The notes: generated by a model not told the origin, from the sequence alone. Positions 7,854-16,487 are shown, counted from the stretch's first letter. The stretch: 32,286 nucleotides of DNA from Paracoccaceae bacterium (GCA_020846995.1 JADLCV010000226.1:1-32286); one strand, 5' to 3'. Numbers and translations are program-made.

Positions 7854-8192
7854 ATGAAGTGCCCGGTGGACGGCGAGACGCTGGTGATGACCGAGCGCAG
7901 CGGGGTCGAGATCGACTATTGCCCGCGCTGCCGGGGGGTATGGCTCGATCGCGGCGAGCTGGACAAGATCCTCGAGCGCAGCGCCGCCGCGCCGGCCCTG
8001 GCCGAGCCGCCGCGCGCGGCCGAACCGCCGCGGCCGCCCGCCCCGGCCGCCGAGCCCGCCCCCCGCGCCGGCGACCGGCCGCCTTCCGATCGCCCCCGCC
8101 GCCGCGACCATGACGACGACGACCATGACGACGACCGCCTCTACCGGCGCGGGCGGCGCAAGTCCTTCCTCGACGACCTCTTCGACTTCTGA
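7854..8192 (+). CDS. TFIIB-type zinc-ribbon protein with acidic/His tail
   Basis: 112 residues. Residues 1-40 form the zf-TFIIB domain: MKCPVDGETL, then DYCPRCRGVWLDRGELDKIL. Three cysteines (3, 23, 26) and probably Asp6 in place of the second cysteine form the zinc site. A Pro/Ala-rich linker (about 44-80) is followed by a striking Asp/His cluster DHDDDDHDDD (85-94) and a basic-hydrophobic end RRKSFLDDLFDF, a tail I recall from proteobacterial members. The Asp/His cluster could bind metal. A start at 7839 would add five residues; the chosen ATG gives the canonical N-terminus. Cytoplasmic; molecular role unknown in the family. Confidence 0.85.
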   Translation: MKCPVDGETLVMTERSGVEIDYCPRCRGVWLDRGELDKILERSAAAPALAEPPRAAEPPRPPAPAAEPAPRAGDRPPSDRPRRRDHDDDDHDDDRLYRRGRRKSFLDDLFDF

Positions 8193-8513
8193 CCCCGGCC
8201 CCCCGCGGGCCGCGGCGGCGGGATCGCCCGGCCGCCGGGGCCCGCGGCGTGCCGCGGCCCCGCCCCTGCCGCGACCCGGGGCGGCCCGCCCCTCCCCGGG
8301 GCCGTCCCTGCCGCCGCCCGCTGCCCTCGCCTCCCCCGTCGCGGCGGGCCCCTGCCGGGGATGGCGGACCGTGAGGGGCCCGGGCTGGCCGCGCGTCCGC
8401 GTCCCCTGCGCGGGCCCCGGGCGCGCCGCGCGAAGCCATGGCGCCGGGCCCCGGGGGCTTGCGCGCGGCGGCGCATCTGGCAGTCTTGGCCGCGGGCGGC
8501 GGTGGAGGGGACG
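8193..8513. other. 321-base GC-rich spacer, no gene or promoter identified
   Basis: Almost pure G+C, with many short self-complementary runs. Open frames run through it, including a 51-residue upstream extension of the following SDR, but they have no family signature and are expected at this composition. I see no convincing promoter, and no terminator with a T-run. Confidence 0.5.
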
Positions 8514-9254
8514 ATGCGCCTCGCGGGCAGGACGGCGATCGTGACCGGGGGCGGGTCGGGCTTCGGCGAGGGGATCGTGCGCGCCTTTGCCGCCGCGGGC
8601 GCGCGGGTGATGATCGCCGACATCGACGCCGCCGCGGGCGAGCGTGTGGCGGCCGCGACCGGGGCGACCGCGCTCCGTGCCGATGTCGGCGAGGCCGCCG
8701 ACGTGGCGCGGCTGGCCGCGGCGGCGGGCGCGGCCTTCGGCTGCCCCGACATCGTCGTCAACAACGCCGGCATCACCCATCTGCCGGCGGCGATGGAGGA
8801 GGTCCGGGAGGACGATTTCGACCGCGTCCTCCGCGTCAACGTGCGCTCGGTCTATCTCACCGCCCGCGCCTTCGTGCCGGGGATGAAGGCGCGGGGGGCG
8901 GGCGCGATCCTCAACATCGCCTCGACGGCCGGCCTCTCGCCGCGGCCGCGGCTTGCCTGGTACAACGCCTCCAAGGGCTGGATGATCACCGCCACCAAGG
9001 CGATGGCGGTCGAGCTTGCCCCCGCCGGGGTGCGCGTCAACGCGCTCTGCCCGGTCGCGGGCGAGACCCCGCTCCTCAAGTCCTTCCTCGGCGAGGACAC
9101 GCCGGCGATGCGGGCGAGGTTTCTCGCCACGATCCCGCTCGGGCGCTTCTCGACCCCTGCCGACATCGCCGCCGCCGCCGTCTTCCTCTGCTCGGAGGAG
9201 GCCGCGATGATCACCGGCGTGGCCCTCGAGGTCGACGGCGGCCGCTGCATCTGA
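8514..9254 (+). CDS. SDR family oxidoreductase, probably NAD-dependent
   Basis: 246-residue classical SDR. Motifs: TGGGSGFG (11-18), Asp at the end of beta-2 in IADID (favours NAD(H)), VNNAGI, catalytic Ser in NIASTAG, and YNASK. C-terminal ITGVALEVDGGRCI is the standard ending of FabG-like enzymes. Start ATG 8514 is set by GGAGGGG at 8503-8510; longer versions have no conserved content. The stop is 17 bases before the P1 peptidase start, so the two likely form an operon. FabG-type keto reductase or secondary alcohol/sugar dehydrogenase are both possible; substrate not deducible. Confidence 0.92.
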   Translation: MRLAGRTAIVTGGGSGFGEGIVRAFAAAGARVMIADIDAAAGERVAAATGATALRADVGEAADVARLAAAAGAAFGCPDIVVNNAGITHLPAAMEEVREDDFDRVLRVNVRSVYLTARAFVPGMKARGAGAILNIASTAGLSPRPRLAWYNASKGWMITATKAMAVELAPAGVRVNALCPVAGETPLLKSFLGEDTPAMRARFLATIPLGRFSTPADIAAAAVFLCSEEAAMITGVALEVDGGRCI

Positions 9255-9271
9255 GGGAGGGGAAAGGGGCC

Positions 9272-10267
9272 ATGCGTCCGGGGCCGCGCAACCTTGTCAC
9301 CGACGTCGCCGGCCTGGTCGTCGGCAACGCCGAGCACCACGCCGTCAAGACCGGCTGCACCGTGCTTCTGGGGGAGCGGCCCTTCGTCGCCGCGGTCAAC
9401 GTCATGGGCGGGGCCCCTGGCACGCGCGAGACCGACCTTCTCGCCCCCGACCGGCTGGTGCAGGAGGTCGATGCGCTGGTGCTGTCGGGCGGGTCGGCCT
9501 TCGGGCTCGATGCCGCCTCGGGGGTGGCCGACGGGCTCCGGGCCACGGGGCGGGGCTTTCCGGTCGGCCCGCAGCGGGTGCCGATCGTGCCCGGGGCGAT
9601 CCTCTTCGACCTCCTGAACGGCGGCGCCAAGGACTGGGGCGAGAACCCCTACAAGGCGCTCGGCCGCGCCGCGCTGGCCGCGGCGGGGGCGGAGTTCGCG
9701 CTCGGGACCGCGGGGGCGGGCACCGGGGCGACGGTCTCGGGGCTCAAGGGCGGGCTCGGCTCGGCCTCGGTGGTGCTGGACGAAGGCGTGACGGTCGGGG
9801 CGCTGGTCGCGGTCTCGGCCTGCGGCCAGGCGACGGTCGGGGCGGGGCCGCATTTCTGGGCCGCGCCCTTCGAGTTCGGGGCCGAGTTCGGCGGCCTCGG
9901 CCTGCCGGCGGCCTTCCCCGCCGGCCACGAGCCCGGCGCCAAGGCGCGGCTGGGCGAGGCGACGACGATCGCCATCGTCGCGACCGACGCCCGCCTGACC
10001 CAGGCCGAGGCCCTGCGCCTCGCCACCGCCGCCCATGACGGCATGGCCCGCGCGCTCGTGCCCTCGCACACCCCGATCGACGGCGACCTCGTCTTTGCCG
10101 CCGCGACCGGCGCCCGCCCGCTCGCCGACCGCGTCGCCGGGCCGATCGCGCTCGGCCATGCCGCGGCCCTCTGCCTTGCCCGCGCCATCGCCCGGGCCGT
10201 GTTCCTCGCCACCCCGGCGCCGGGCGACCCCTTCCCCTGCTGGGCCGACCGCTTCGGCCGCCGTTGA
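9272..10267 (+). CDS. P1 family peptidase (DmpA/NylC-like N-terminal nucleophile hydrolase)
   Basis: 331 residues. The family (L-aminopeptidase D-esterase DmpA, 6-aminohexanoate oligomer hydrolase NylC) is made as a precursor that cuts itself to expose an N-terminal Ser/Thr nucleophile. Seen here: DVAGLVVGNAEH at the start, LSGGSAFGLDAASGV, GTGATVSGLKGGLGSAS, then EATTIAIVATDA and the HTPIDGDLVFAAATG acidic motif. The expected cleavage point is before the first Thr of TTIAIVATDA; the residue before it is Ala, where NylC has Asn and DmpA has Gly. ATG 9272 follows GGAGGGG. Coupled to an SDR; possible hydrolase of small peptides, beta-peptides or cyclic amides. No signal peptide, so probably cytoplasmic. 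Confidence 0.88.
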   Translation: MRPGPRNLVTDVAGLVVGNAEHHAVKTGCTVLLGERPFVAAVNVMGGAPGTRETDLLAPDRLVQEVDALVLSGGSAFGLDAASGVADGLRATGRGFPVGPQRVPIVPGAILFDLLNGGAKDWGENPYKALGRAALAAAGAEFALGTAGAGTGATVSGLKGGLGSASVVLDEGVTVGALVAVSACGQATVGAGPHFWAAPFEFGAEFGGLGLPAAFPAGHEPGAKARLGEATTIAIVATDARLTQAEALRLATAAHDGMARALVPSHTPIDGDLVFAAATGARPLADRVAGPIALGHAAALCLARAIARAVFLATPAPGDPFPCWADRFGRR

Positions 10268-10323
10268 CCGCCGGGGCTGGCCGGGCTTAGCTGACCCTCG
10301 ATCGTCCCTCAGCCGGAGGCGCC

Positions 10324-10887
10324 ATGCGTTCCCTTCTTACTGCCGCCGCGGTCGCGGTCGCGCTCGGGCCGGCCGCGGCCACGGCCGATGCGATCGCCGA
10401 TTCGATCCGCGCCGCGCTCGAGGCCTACGAGGCCGGCGACCTCCAGTATGCGCTCGAGGAACTGGTCACCGCCCAGGGTCTCATCACCGCCCTCAAGACC
10501 GAGGCGCTCGCGGCCTACCTCCCCGCCGCCCCGGAAGGCTGGACGCGCGAGGTCAACAGCGATTACGGCCAGTCGCTCGCGCTCTTCGGCGGCGGTTCGG
10601 GGGTCGAGGCGCGCTATGACGGGGGGGCGACGTCCTTCACCCTGTCGATCGTCGCCGACAGCCCGCTCCTCGCCAGCTTCGCCCCCGTCTTCGCCAACCC
10701 GGCGATGATGGCGGCGATGGGGTCCGTGACCCGCGTCGGCCGCCACCGCGTGCTCGACCAGGGCGGCCAGCTGGTCGCCGTGGTCGGCAACCGGGTGCTG
10801 ATCCAGGCCTCGGGCGCCGAGGCCGCGACGATGCTGCCCTTCATCGCGGCGATGGATCTCGACGGGCTCGCGGCCTTCGACCCCTGA
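10324..10887 (+). CDS. small secreted protein of unknown function
   Basis: 187 residues with a clean Sec signal peptide (MRSLLTAAAVAVALGPAAATADA, cleavage near residue 22). The mature part opens with a helical segment IRAALEAYEAGDLQYALEEL and continues with LKTEALAAYLPAAPEGWTRE, then a beta-rich region GSGVEARYDGG, SFTLSIVADSPLLASF and VLIQASGAEAATMLPFI. Periplasmic proteins of this layout exist in proteobacteria, but I cannot name a function. ATG 10324 is preceded by GGAGG seven to eleven bases upstream. It stands alone between the P1 peptidase (56-base gap) and the dehydrogenase gene (124-base gap). Confidence 0.78.
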   Translation: MRSLLTAAAVAVALGPAAATADAIADSIRAALEAYEAGDLQYALEELVTAQGLITALKTEALAAYLPAAPEGWTREVNSDYGQSLALFGGGSGVEARYDGGATSFTLSIVADSPLLASFAPVFANPAMMAAMGSVTRVGRHRVLDQGGQLVAVVGNRVLIQASGAEAATMLPFIAAMDLDGLAAFDP

Positions 10888-11011
10888 CGCCCGCGGCCCC
10901 GGCCCTGCGCCCCCCGGGCGCCGCCGCCCGCAGGTCGCCGGGCGGCGATCGCTGGACAATTGCGTCGGGCGCGTGCATTCCAGTCGCCAGCCCGGATGAG
11001 GGAGGACCGAC

Positions 11012-12490
11012 ATGCTCGACACTGCCAGCGATCTCCGCCTGCAACTCAAGGATCCCACGCTGCTCGCCACCCGCGCCTTCGTCGCCGGGGCCTGGGTCGA
11101 GGCCGACGACGGCTCGACCTTCCCCGTCACCAACCCCGCCCGCGACGACGTCATCTGCTCGGTCCCGAACCTCTCGCGGGCCGAGACCGCGCGCGCCATC
11201 GCCGCCGCCGAGACGGCGCAGAAGGCCTGGGCGGCGCGGACCGGCAAGGACCGGGCCGCGGTCCTGCGGCGCTGGCACGACCTCATGGTTGCCGCCGCCG
11301 ACGACCTCGCCCTGATCCTGACCGCCGAGATGGGCAAGCCGCTCGCCGAGGCCCGCGGCGAGATCGTCTACGGCGCCTCGTTCATCGAGTGGTTCGGCGA
11401 GGAGGCCAAGCGCGTCTACGGCGAGACCATCCCCGGCCACCTGCCCGACAAGCGGCTCACCGTCCTGCGCCAGCCGATCGGGGTGACGGCGGCGATCACG
11501 CCCTGGAACTTCCCCAACGCCATGATCGCCCGCAAGGCCGGCCCGGCGCTTGCGGCCGGCTGCGCCATGATCTGCCGGCCGGCGTCCGAGACGCCGCTCT
11601 CGGCCCTTGCCATGGCCGTCCTCGCCGAGCGGGCGGGGGTGCCGGCGGGGGTCCTCTCGGTCATCACCTCGAAGCGGTCCTCCGACATCGGCCGCGAGTT
11701 CTGCGAGAACCCGGCCGTCCGCAAGCTCTCGTTCACGGGCTCGACCGAGGTCGGCCGCATCCTCCTCCGGCAGGCCGCCGAGCAGGTCATGAAGTGCTCG
11801 ATGGAGCTTGGCGGCAACGCCCCCTTCATCGTCTTCGATGACGCCGACCTCGATGCCGCGGTGGCCGGCGTCATCGCCTCGAAATACCGCAACAACGGCC
11901 AGACCTGCGTCTGCGCCAACCGCATCTACGTCCAGGCCGGGGTCTACGACGCCTTCGCCGGGAAGCTCGCGGCGGCGGTCACGAAGCTCAGGGTGGGCGA
12001 CGGGCTGGTCGCCGGCACCGACCTCGGGCCGCTCGTCAACATGGCCGCCGTGACCAAGGTCGAGGAGCACATCGCCGACGCCCTCGGGAAGGGGGCGCAG
12101 CTTGTCGCCGGCGGCAAGCGCCATGCCCGCGGCGGCAGCTTCTTCGAGCCGACGATCCTGACCGGCGTCACCCAGGCGATGGCCGTCGCCCGGGAGGAGA
12201 CCTTCGGCCCCCTCGCCCCCCTCTTCCGCTTCGGGACCGAGGCCGAGGCGATCGCCATGGCCAACGACACGATCTTCGGGCTTGCGGCCTATTTCTTCGC
12301 CCGCGACATCGGCCGCGTGACGCGGGTGCAGGAGGCGCTCGAATACGGCATCGTCGGCGTCAACACCGGGCTCATCTCGACCGAGGTCGCGCCCTTCGGC
12401 GGGGTCAAGCAGTCGGGTCTCGGCCGCGAGGGCAGCCGCCACGGGATCGAGGATTACCTCGAGATGAAATACGTCTGCCTGAGCGTCTGA
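11012..12490 (+). CDS. gabD: NAD(P)-dependent succinate-semialdehyde dehydrogenase
   Basis: 492-residue aldehyde dehydrogenase, converting succinate semialdehyde to succinate in 4-aminobutyrate breakdown. Motifs: TPWNFPNAM, general-base Glu in MELGGNAPFIVFDDADLD, catalytic loop NNGQTCVCANR, EETFGP and the end motif SGLGREGSRHG. The CVC pair in the catalytic loop matches the redox-switch cysteines of human SSADH. The conserved cofactor-site Lys-Pro is Arg-Pro here (ICRPASETP), a conservative change. ATG 11012 follows GGGAGGA. No aminotransferase or GABA permease is next to it, so the gabD name rests on sequence resemblance; glutarate-semialdehyde or another short semialdehyde is possible. Confidence 0.88.
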   Translation: MLDTASDLRLQLKDPTLLATRAFVAGAWVEADDGSTFPVTNPARDDVICSVPNLSRAETARAIAAAETAQKAWAARTGKDRAAVLRRWHDLMVAAADDLALILTAEMGKPLAEARGEIVYGASFIEWFGEEAKRVYGETIPGHLPDKRLTVLRQPIGVTAAITPWNFPNAMIARKAGPALAAGCAMICRPASETPLSALAMAVLAERAGVPAGVLSVITSKRSSDIGREFCENPAVRKLSFTGSTEVGRILLRQAAEQVMKCSMELGGNAPFIVFDDADLDAAVAGVIASKYRNNGQTCVCANRIYVQAGVYDAFAGKLAAAVTKLRVGDGLVAGTDLGPLVNMAAVTKVEEHIADALGKGAQLVAGGKRHARGGSFFEPTILTGVTQAMAVAREETFGPLAPLFRFGTEAEAIAMANDTIFGLAAYFFARDIGRVTRVQEALEYGIVGVNTGLISTEVAPFGGVKQSGLGREGSRHGIEDYLEMKYVCLSV

Positions 12491-12540
12491 ACCGGCGCCC
12501 CCGCGGCCGTCCGGGCGGCGCTGCCGCCCCTGCGCCGGGC

Positions 12541-12559
12541 GGCGCCCCCCGGGGGGGCG
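12541..12559 (+). terminator. possible GC hairpin terminator after the dehydrogenase gene
   Basis: GCCCCCC pairs with GGGGGGC about 50 bases after the dehydrogenase stop. There is no T-run, so termination is an inference from position and stem strength. The remaining spacer (12491-12666) holds nothing else I can support. Confidence 0.35.
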
Positions 12560-12666
12560 ATCCGGCGCCAGGGGGGGTCGCAGACGCCGCCGGCCCCCGG
12601 CGACGGCGCCCTCCGCGACCGCCCGGCCGCGGGTGCGCGCCGCTGCCGGCGCCGCAGCCCCGGGGG

Positions 12667-13571
12667 TCAGGGGGTGTGGTCGAGGGGGAAGTGGAGCACG
12701 GTCAGCGAGGCGTCGAGGACCATGGTGTCGCCCGGCGTGGCGCTGGTCGAGGAGGCGCAGAGGAGCGCGAACCAGCCCGTCTCGGCCGCCACGTCCCGAA
12801 GCCAGACGATCGAGGCCGTGTCGCGCAGCGTTTCGCCCCGGGGGTTGGGCGAGGGCCAGCCCTGCCCCGCGCGGGCCGGGAAGGCGCCGACCGGGGTGAG
12901 GGTCGCGTCCTTCATCTCCCTATGGCAGGTGGCGCACGCCGCGACGGCGGTGGACACGATGGTCCAGGCCGCGATCACGACGGCATGGCCCGCGGCCGGG
13001 GGGCGGATCGAGAGGTCGGTCACGGGGACGAACGCCGGGCCCATCACCCTGTCCACCCCGTCGTCGCCGGGAACCCAGGCCCGACAGGGGCAGACCGGGT
13101 TCCCCGGGCGGACCCTGCGGCCCCGGCGGTCCGGCGACGCCTTGCAGCCCCTTGGGGCCCTGCGGACCGGGCGGGCCCGCCGGGCCCGCGTCGCTCCGCG
13201 TGACGACCAGCGTCCGGAAGGCCGCGTTGCGCCGGCGCGCCGGGTCGCGTCCGGTCGAGGGCTGAAGCGCCAGAAAGCCCGACCCGCGCCGCAGGACGAC
13301 GTCGTTCTCGGCATCGGCGGTGGCGGCGGTAAGAGGGGACGCGGTGGGTCCAGAGGCCCGACCCCTCGGCCCCGGCCGCCGTCGCCGCCGCATCCGCCTC
13401 CGCCGGCTGCCAGAGACCTCCCGCCATGCCGGGCGGGCAGCCGCGACTCGCGCCCTCGGCGCGCCAGAGGCTTCCCCGGTGGCTGACGACGTCGCCCTCG
13501 CGATACCGGGTCAGCGCGCTCCAGGGGCCGCGATCCCCACCCCCGCCCCATGGCGTCAGGCCCGACGCCAC
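12667..13571 (-). pseudogene. collagen-like protein with chitin-binding-type repeats, broken by two apparent frameshifts
   Basis: Three reading frames, joined in order on the minus strand, make one plausible protein. Frame 1 (from a candidate GTG at 13571) gives a carbohydrate-binding type 5/12-like repeat: Y-x-x-GDVVSHRGSLWRA...W-Q-P. Frame 2 (after a shift near 13325-13352) gives a second such repeat, [16 protein letters not shown], followed by 11 Gly-X-Y triplets at 13088-13186 (for example [12 protein letters not shown]). Frame 3 (after a shift near 13060-13088) gives the C-terminal domain ending VLHFPLDHTP. Each segment has strongly GC-ending codons only in its own frame. The architecture fits a trimeric surface or tail-fibre-like protein. 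Either the gene decayed recently or the sequence carries indel errors in homopolymer-rich DNA; programmed shifting twice is unlikely. The 5' end is uncertain. Confidence 0.65.
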
Positions 13572-13707
13572 ATCCTGGCACGTCGCGCGTCCGATGTCGC
13601 GGGCCACCGCCCCCCCCGCCCCTGCCCGGGGCGGCCGGCGGAACCCTGCCGATCGCCCCGGCCCTCCCGGGGTCTCCGCACTTTCGCCGTGATTGCGCGC
13701 GGAATGC

Positions 13708-13739
13708 GGATTCCTGCGGGGCGTGAATCCTGCTAGCGT
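13708..13739 (+). promoter_or_regulatory. candidate promoter and inverted repeat upstream of the DUF1800 gene
   Basis: TTCCTG (13711-13716), 17 bases, TAGCGT (13734-13739) can be read as weak -35 and -10 boxes about 25 bases before the start. Overlapping the -35 and spacer is a perfect inverted repeat GGATTC-N11-GAATCC (13708-13730), a possible operator. This stretch is poorer in GC than its surroundings. Confidence 0.35.
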
Positions 13740-13763
13740 CGCCGTGCCGTGAGGAGGAACGGG

Positions 13764-15125
13764 ATGGCCCTTTCGCGTGACCAGATCCTCGCCGCGCATC
13801 TTGCGCTCAACCGCTTCGGGCTCGGGGCCCGGCCGGGGGGAATCCGGCGCATCGCCCGCGACGCCCGCGCCGCGATCGAGGAGGAGATCGCGACCCCGCG
13901 CATCGCCCATATCCCGCAGCGGCGGCTGCCGGGCTACGTCGATGCCTGCCAGGTCGTCCACACCTCGTTCGAGGCCGAGTATCGCCTCAAGGAACGCGAG
14001 CTCAGCGCCCGCATCGCCAAGCACATGGAGCCCGAGATCGGCTTCGTCGAGCGGCTGGTGATGTTCTTCTCCAACCACTTCTCGATGTCGATCAACAAGG
14101 ACGGGTCGATCCTCGCGACCCTCGGCCAGCTCGAGCGTGACGTCATCCGCGCCAACGTCCTCGGCCGCTTCGAGGACATGCTGCTCGGGGTGATCGGGCA
14201 CCCGGCCATGATCGCCTACCTCGACAATGCCGACTCGATCGGCCCCAACTCGCCCATCGGCCTCTCCTGGGGGGTGGGGCTCAACATGAACCTCGCCCGC
14301 GAGATCCTCGAGCTGCACACGCTCGGGGTCGGCGGCGGCTATGGCGAGGCCGACATCACGGCCCTGGCGGCGATCATCTCGGGGTGGTCCTACGTCCGCG
14401 GCTGGGAAGCCGACTACCGCATCAACGGCGGCAACCGCAGGAACCGCGGCCAGTTCATCTTCCGCGAGGACTGGCACGAGCCGGGCGCGCAGGTCCTTCT
14501 CGGGCGCAGCTACGGCCAGCCCGGGCAGCGCCAGGGGCGGGCGGCGCTTGCGGCCCTCGCCCGCCATCCCGCGACGGCGCAGTTCCTCGCCTTCAAGCTC
14601 GTCCGCCACTTCCTGACCGACACCCCCACCCCCGACCTCGTCGATCCCCTCGCCGAGGCCTACCGCCAGAGCGAGGGCAGCCTGCGGGCGATGGCGCGGG
14701 CGCTGATCGCCCTGCCGCAGGCCTGGACCCTGCCCCTGACCAAGCTGCGCACGCCCTACGAGCTCCAGATCGCCGAGATGCGGGGCATGAACCGCACCTA
14801 CGACCCCAAGGAGCGCTGGCCCTTCTCGGAGGCCCTCCGGGCCCTGCGCAACCTGCCCTGGGAGCGTGGCCCCCCCGACGGCTATCCCGAGGAGACCGCC
14901 TACTGGATGGGGCCCGACGGGATGCGCGTGCGCCTCGAGACGGCCCAGCTCAACGCCTGGGCGCTCCAGGGCATCCACAACTACCGCAAGCGGCCGATGG
15001 AGCTTGCCCGCAGCCTCTTCGACGACGCCCTCTCGGGCCCGTCGCGGGTGGCGATCGCGGGCGCGCCCGACCAGCTTCAGGGGCTGACGACGGTGTTCAT
15101 GATCCCCGAGTTCCAGCGGAGGTAG
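13764..15125 (+). CDS. DUF1800 domain-containing protein
   Basis: 453 residues. Start ATG 13764 is fixed by GAGGAGG at 13751-13757; a GTG at 13749 would swallow that site. Family marks: AHLALNRFGLGARPG near the N-terminus, FFSNHFSMS around residues 90-100, and NLAREILELHTLGVGGGY with ITALAAIISGW around residues 175-205. DUF1800 proteins are of unknown function, often exported, and nearly always paired with DUF1501. No obvious signal peptide here. The DUF1501 gene starts two bases after the stop, so the pair is an operon. It is divergent from the broken collagen-like gene. Confidence 0.93.
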   Translation: MALSRDQILAAHLALNRFGLGARPGGIRRIARDARAAIEEEIATPRIAHIPQRRLPGYVDACQVVHTSFEAEYRLKERELSARIAKHMEPEIGFVERLVMFFSNHFSMSINKDGSILATLGQLERDVIRANVLGRFEDMLLGVIGHPAMIAYLDNADSIGPNSPIGLSWGVGLNMNLAREILELHTLGVGGGYGEADITALAAIISGWSYVRGWEADYRINGGNRRNRGQFIFREDWHEPGAQVLLGRSYGQPGQRQGRAALAALARHPATAQFLAFKLVRHFLTDTPTPDLVDPLAEAYRQSEGSLRAMARALIALPQAWTLPLTKLRTPYELQIAEMRGMNRTYDPKERWPFSEALRALRNLPWERGPPDGYPEETAYWMGPDGMRVRLETAQLNAWALQGIHNYRKRPMELARSLFDDALSGPSRVAIAGAPDQLQGLTTVFMIPEFQRR

Positions 15126-15127
15126 CG

Positions 15128-16486
15128 ATGGCCACGACCGACGACCCCCGCGCCCTGCCGCCCGCCGAGGCCCGCCTTGCCGCCGCCGCCGCCGAGGGCT
15201 GCCCCGACGCGCGGCTCCTGATGTCGCGGCGGGCGCTCATGGGGATCGGGGCGGCGCTCTTCTCGACCGCCTTCCTTCCCGATTTCGCCCGCGCCGACAC
15301 CAACCCCGAGGCGCGCTTCCTCGTCGTCATGCTGCGCGGCGGCATGGACGGCATCAACCTGATGATCCCCAAGCTCGACCCCCGCTACCGCGAGGTCCGC
15401 CGCGGGCTCGCCATCCCGTTCGCCCAGACGCTCTCGCTCGGGTCCGACTTCGGCCTCCACCCCGGGCTCGAGCGGGTCCACAACCTCTTCGGGCGGGGCC
15501 AGGTCGCGCTCGTGCCGGCGGCCGGGATCCCGCTCAAGAACCGCTCGCATTTCGAGTGCCAGGACAACCTCGAGAACGGCCTGCCGGCGAACGTGTCGAA
15601 CGCCACCGGCTGGCTCAACCGCTTGCTCGGGTCGCTGCCGGCGGGCGACCCCATCCGCGAACGCCGCGGGCTCGAGATCGGCGATGCCCCGCTCATCCTG
15701 CGCGGGCCCGAGCCCGTCCTCGGCTGGTCGCCGACCTGGTTCGAGAAGGTCGACGAGGCGACGATCGCGCGCCTCCAGACCGCCTACGGCGCGGTCGACC
15801 CGGCGCTCTGGGATTCGCTCGCCCGCGGGCTCGAGGCCGATCGTCTCGCCCGCGATTCGGGCGCCGGGGGCGGCGATCTCGGGCCCCTGCGGCAGGCCTT
15901 TATCGGCGCCGCGCGGCTGATGCGGGCCGAGACCGGGCCCCGCATCGCCGTCCTCTCGATCGAGTCCTGGGATACCCACTCCCAGCAGGGCGGCGTCACC
16001 GGCTACTTCAACGACCGCCTGCGCGAGCTTGACCAGGCGATCGGCGACCTCCGGCGCGAACTCGAGGCCGCCTGGGACCATACCGTCGTCGTCTGCGTGA
16101 CCGAGTTCGGCCGCACCGTCCTGACCAACGGCGACCGCGGCACCGACCACGGCATCGCCACGGTGGCGCTCATGGCCGGCGGCGCGGTCCGCGGCGGCAT
16201 CTACGGCGACTGGCCGGGCCTCGGGCCGAAGCAGCTCTACGAGGGCGACCTGCGGGCGACGGTCGATCTGCGCTCGGTCTTCAAGGGCATCGCCGCCGAC
16301 CATCTGGGCGTGCCGCCCGAGGTGCTCGAGGCGACGGTCTTCCCCGACAGCGCCGACGCCCCGCTCTTCGCCGGGCTGATCGAGGCCCCCGAGCGCGCCC
16401 GGCGGCCGCTTGCGGCCCATGTTCGCCCGCCGACGCTCGCCGAGACGGCGCCGATCGCGCTTTACCGCCGCAGCCACGGCCTCTGA
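15128..16486 (+). CDS. DUF1501 domain-containing protein, probable Tat export
   Basis: 452 residues. Residues 33-55 read SRRALMGIGAALFSTAFLPDF then ARA, a twin-arginine signal with a long n-region, suggesting export in folded form. The mature part starts with RFLVVMLRGGMDGINLMIP, and later shows IAVLSIESWDTHSQQGG and VVCVTEFGRTVLTNGDRGTDHG, the metal-binding-type Asp/His motifs of the family, which belongs to the alkaline-phosphatase-like/sulfatase-like group. GGAGG overlaps the end of the DUF1800 gene just upstream. Function unknown; always considered with its DUF1800 partner. Confidence 0.92.
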   Translation: MATTDDPRALPPAEARLAAAAAEGCPDARLLMSRRALMGIGAALFSTAFLPDFARADTNPEARFLVVMLRGGMDGINLMIPKLDPRYREVRRGLAIPFAQTLSLGSDFGLHPGLERVHNLFGRGQVALVPAAGIPLKNRSHFECQDNLENGLPANVSNATGWLNRLLGSLPAGDPIRERRGLEIGDAPLILRGPEPVLGWSPTWFEKVDEATIARLQTAYGAVDPALWDSLARGLEADRLARDSGAGGGDLGPLRQAFIGAARLMRAETGPRIAVLSIESWDTHSQQGGVTGYFNDRLRELDQAIGDLRRELEAAWDHTVVVCVTEFGRTVLTNGDRGTDHGIATVALMAGGAVRGGIYGDWPGLGPKQLYEGDLRATVDLRSVFKGIAADHLGVPPEVLEATVFPDSADAPLFAGLIEAPERARRPLAAHVRPPTLAETAPIALYRRSHGL

Positions 16487-16487
16487 C

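Noticed and set aside
7015-8439. Long upstream extension of the AsnC-type gene (about 475 extra codons)
   Set aside because: It lies antisense to the secreted-protein and zinc-ribbon genes, is low-complexity, and the domain has its own ATG with ribosome-binding site and promoter.
12901-12960. CATCH in the C-terminal part of the collagen-like gene, resembling a CxxCH haem-binding motif
   Set aside because: The surrounding sequence has no other cytochrome c feature such as a distal Met region or helix pattern, and the gene is broken; a chance match is more likely.
12667-13571. Programmed ribosomal frameshifting in the collagen-like gene
   Set aside because: Two shifts would be needed and neither junction shows a classic slippery heptamer with a downstream structure; decay or indel error is simpler.
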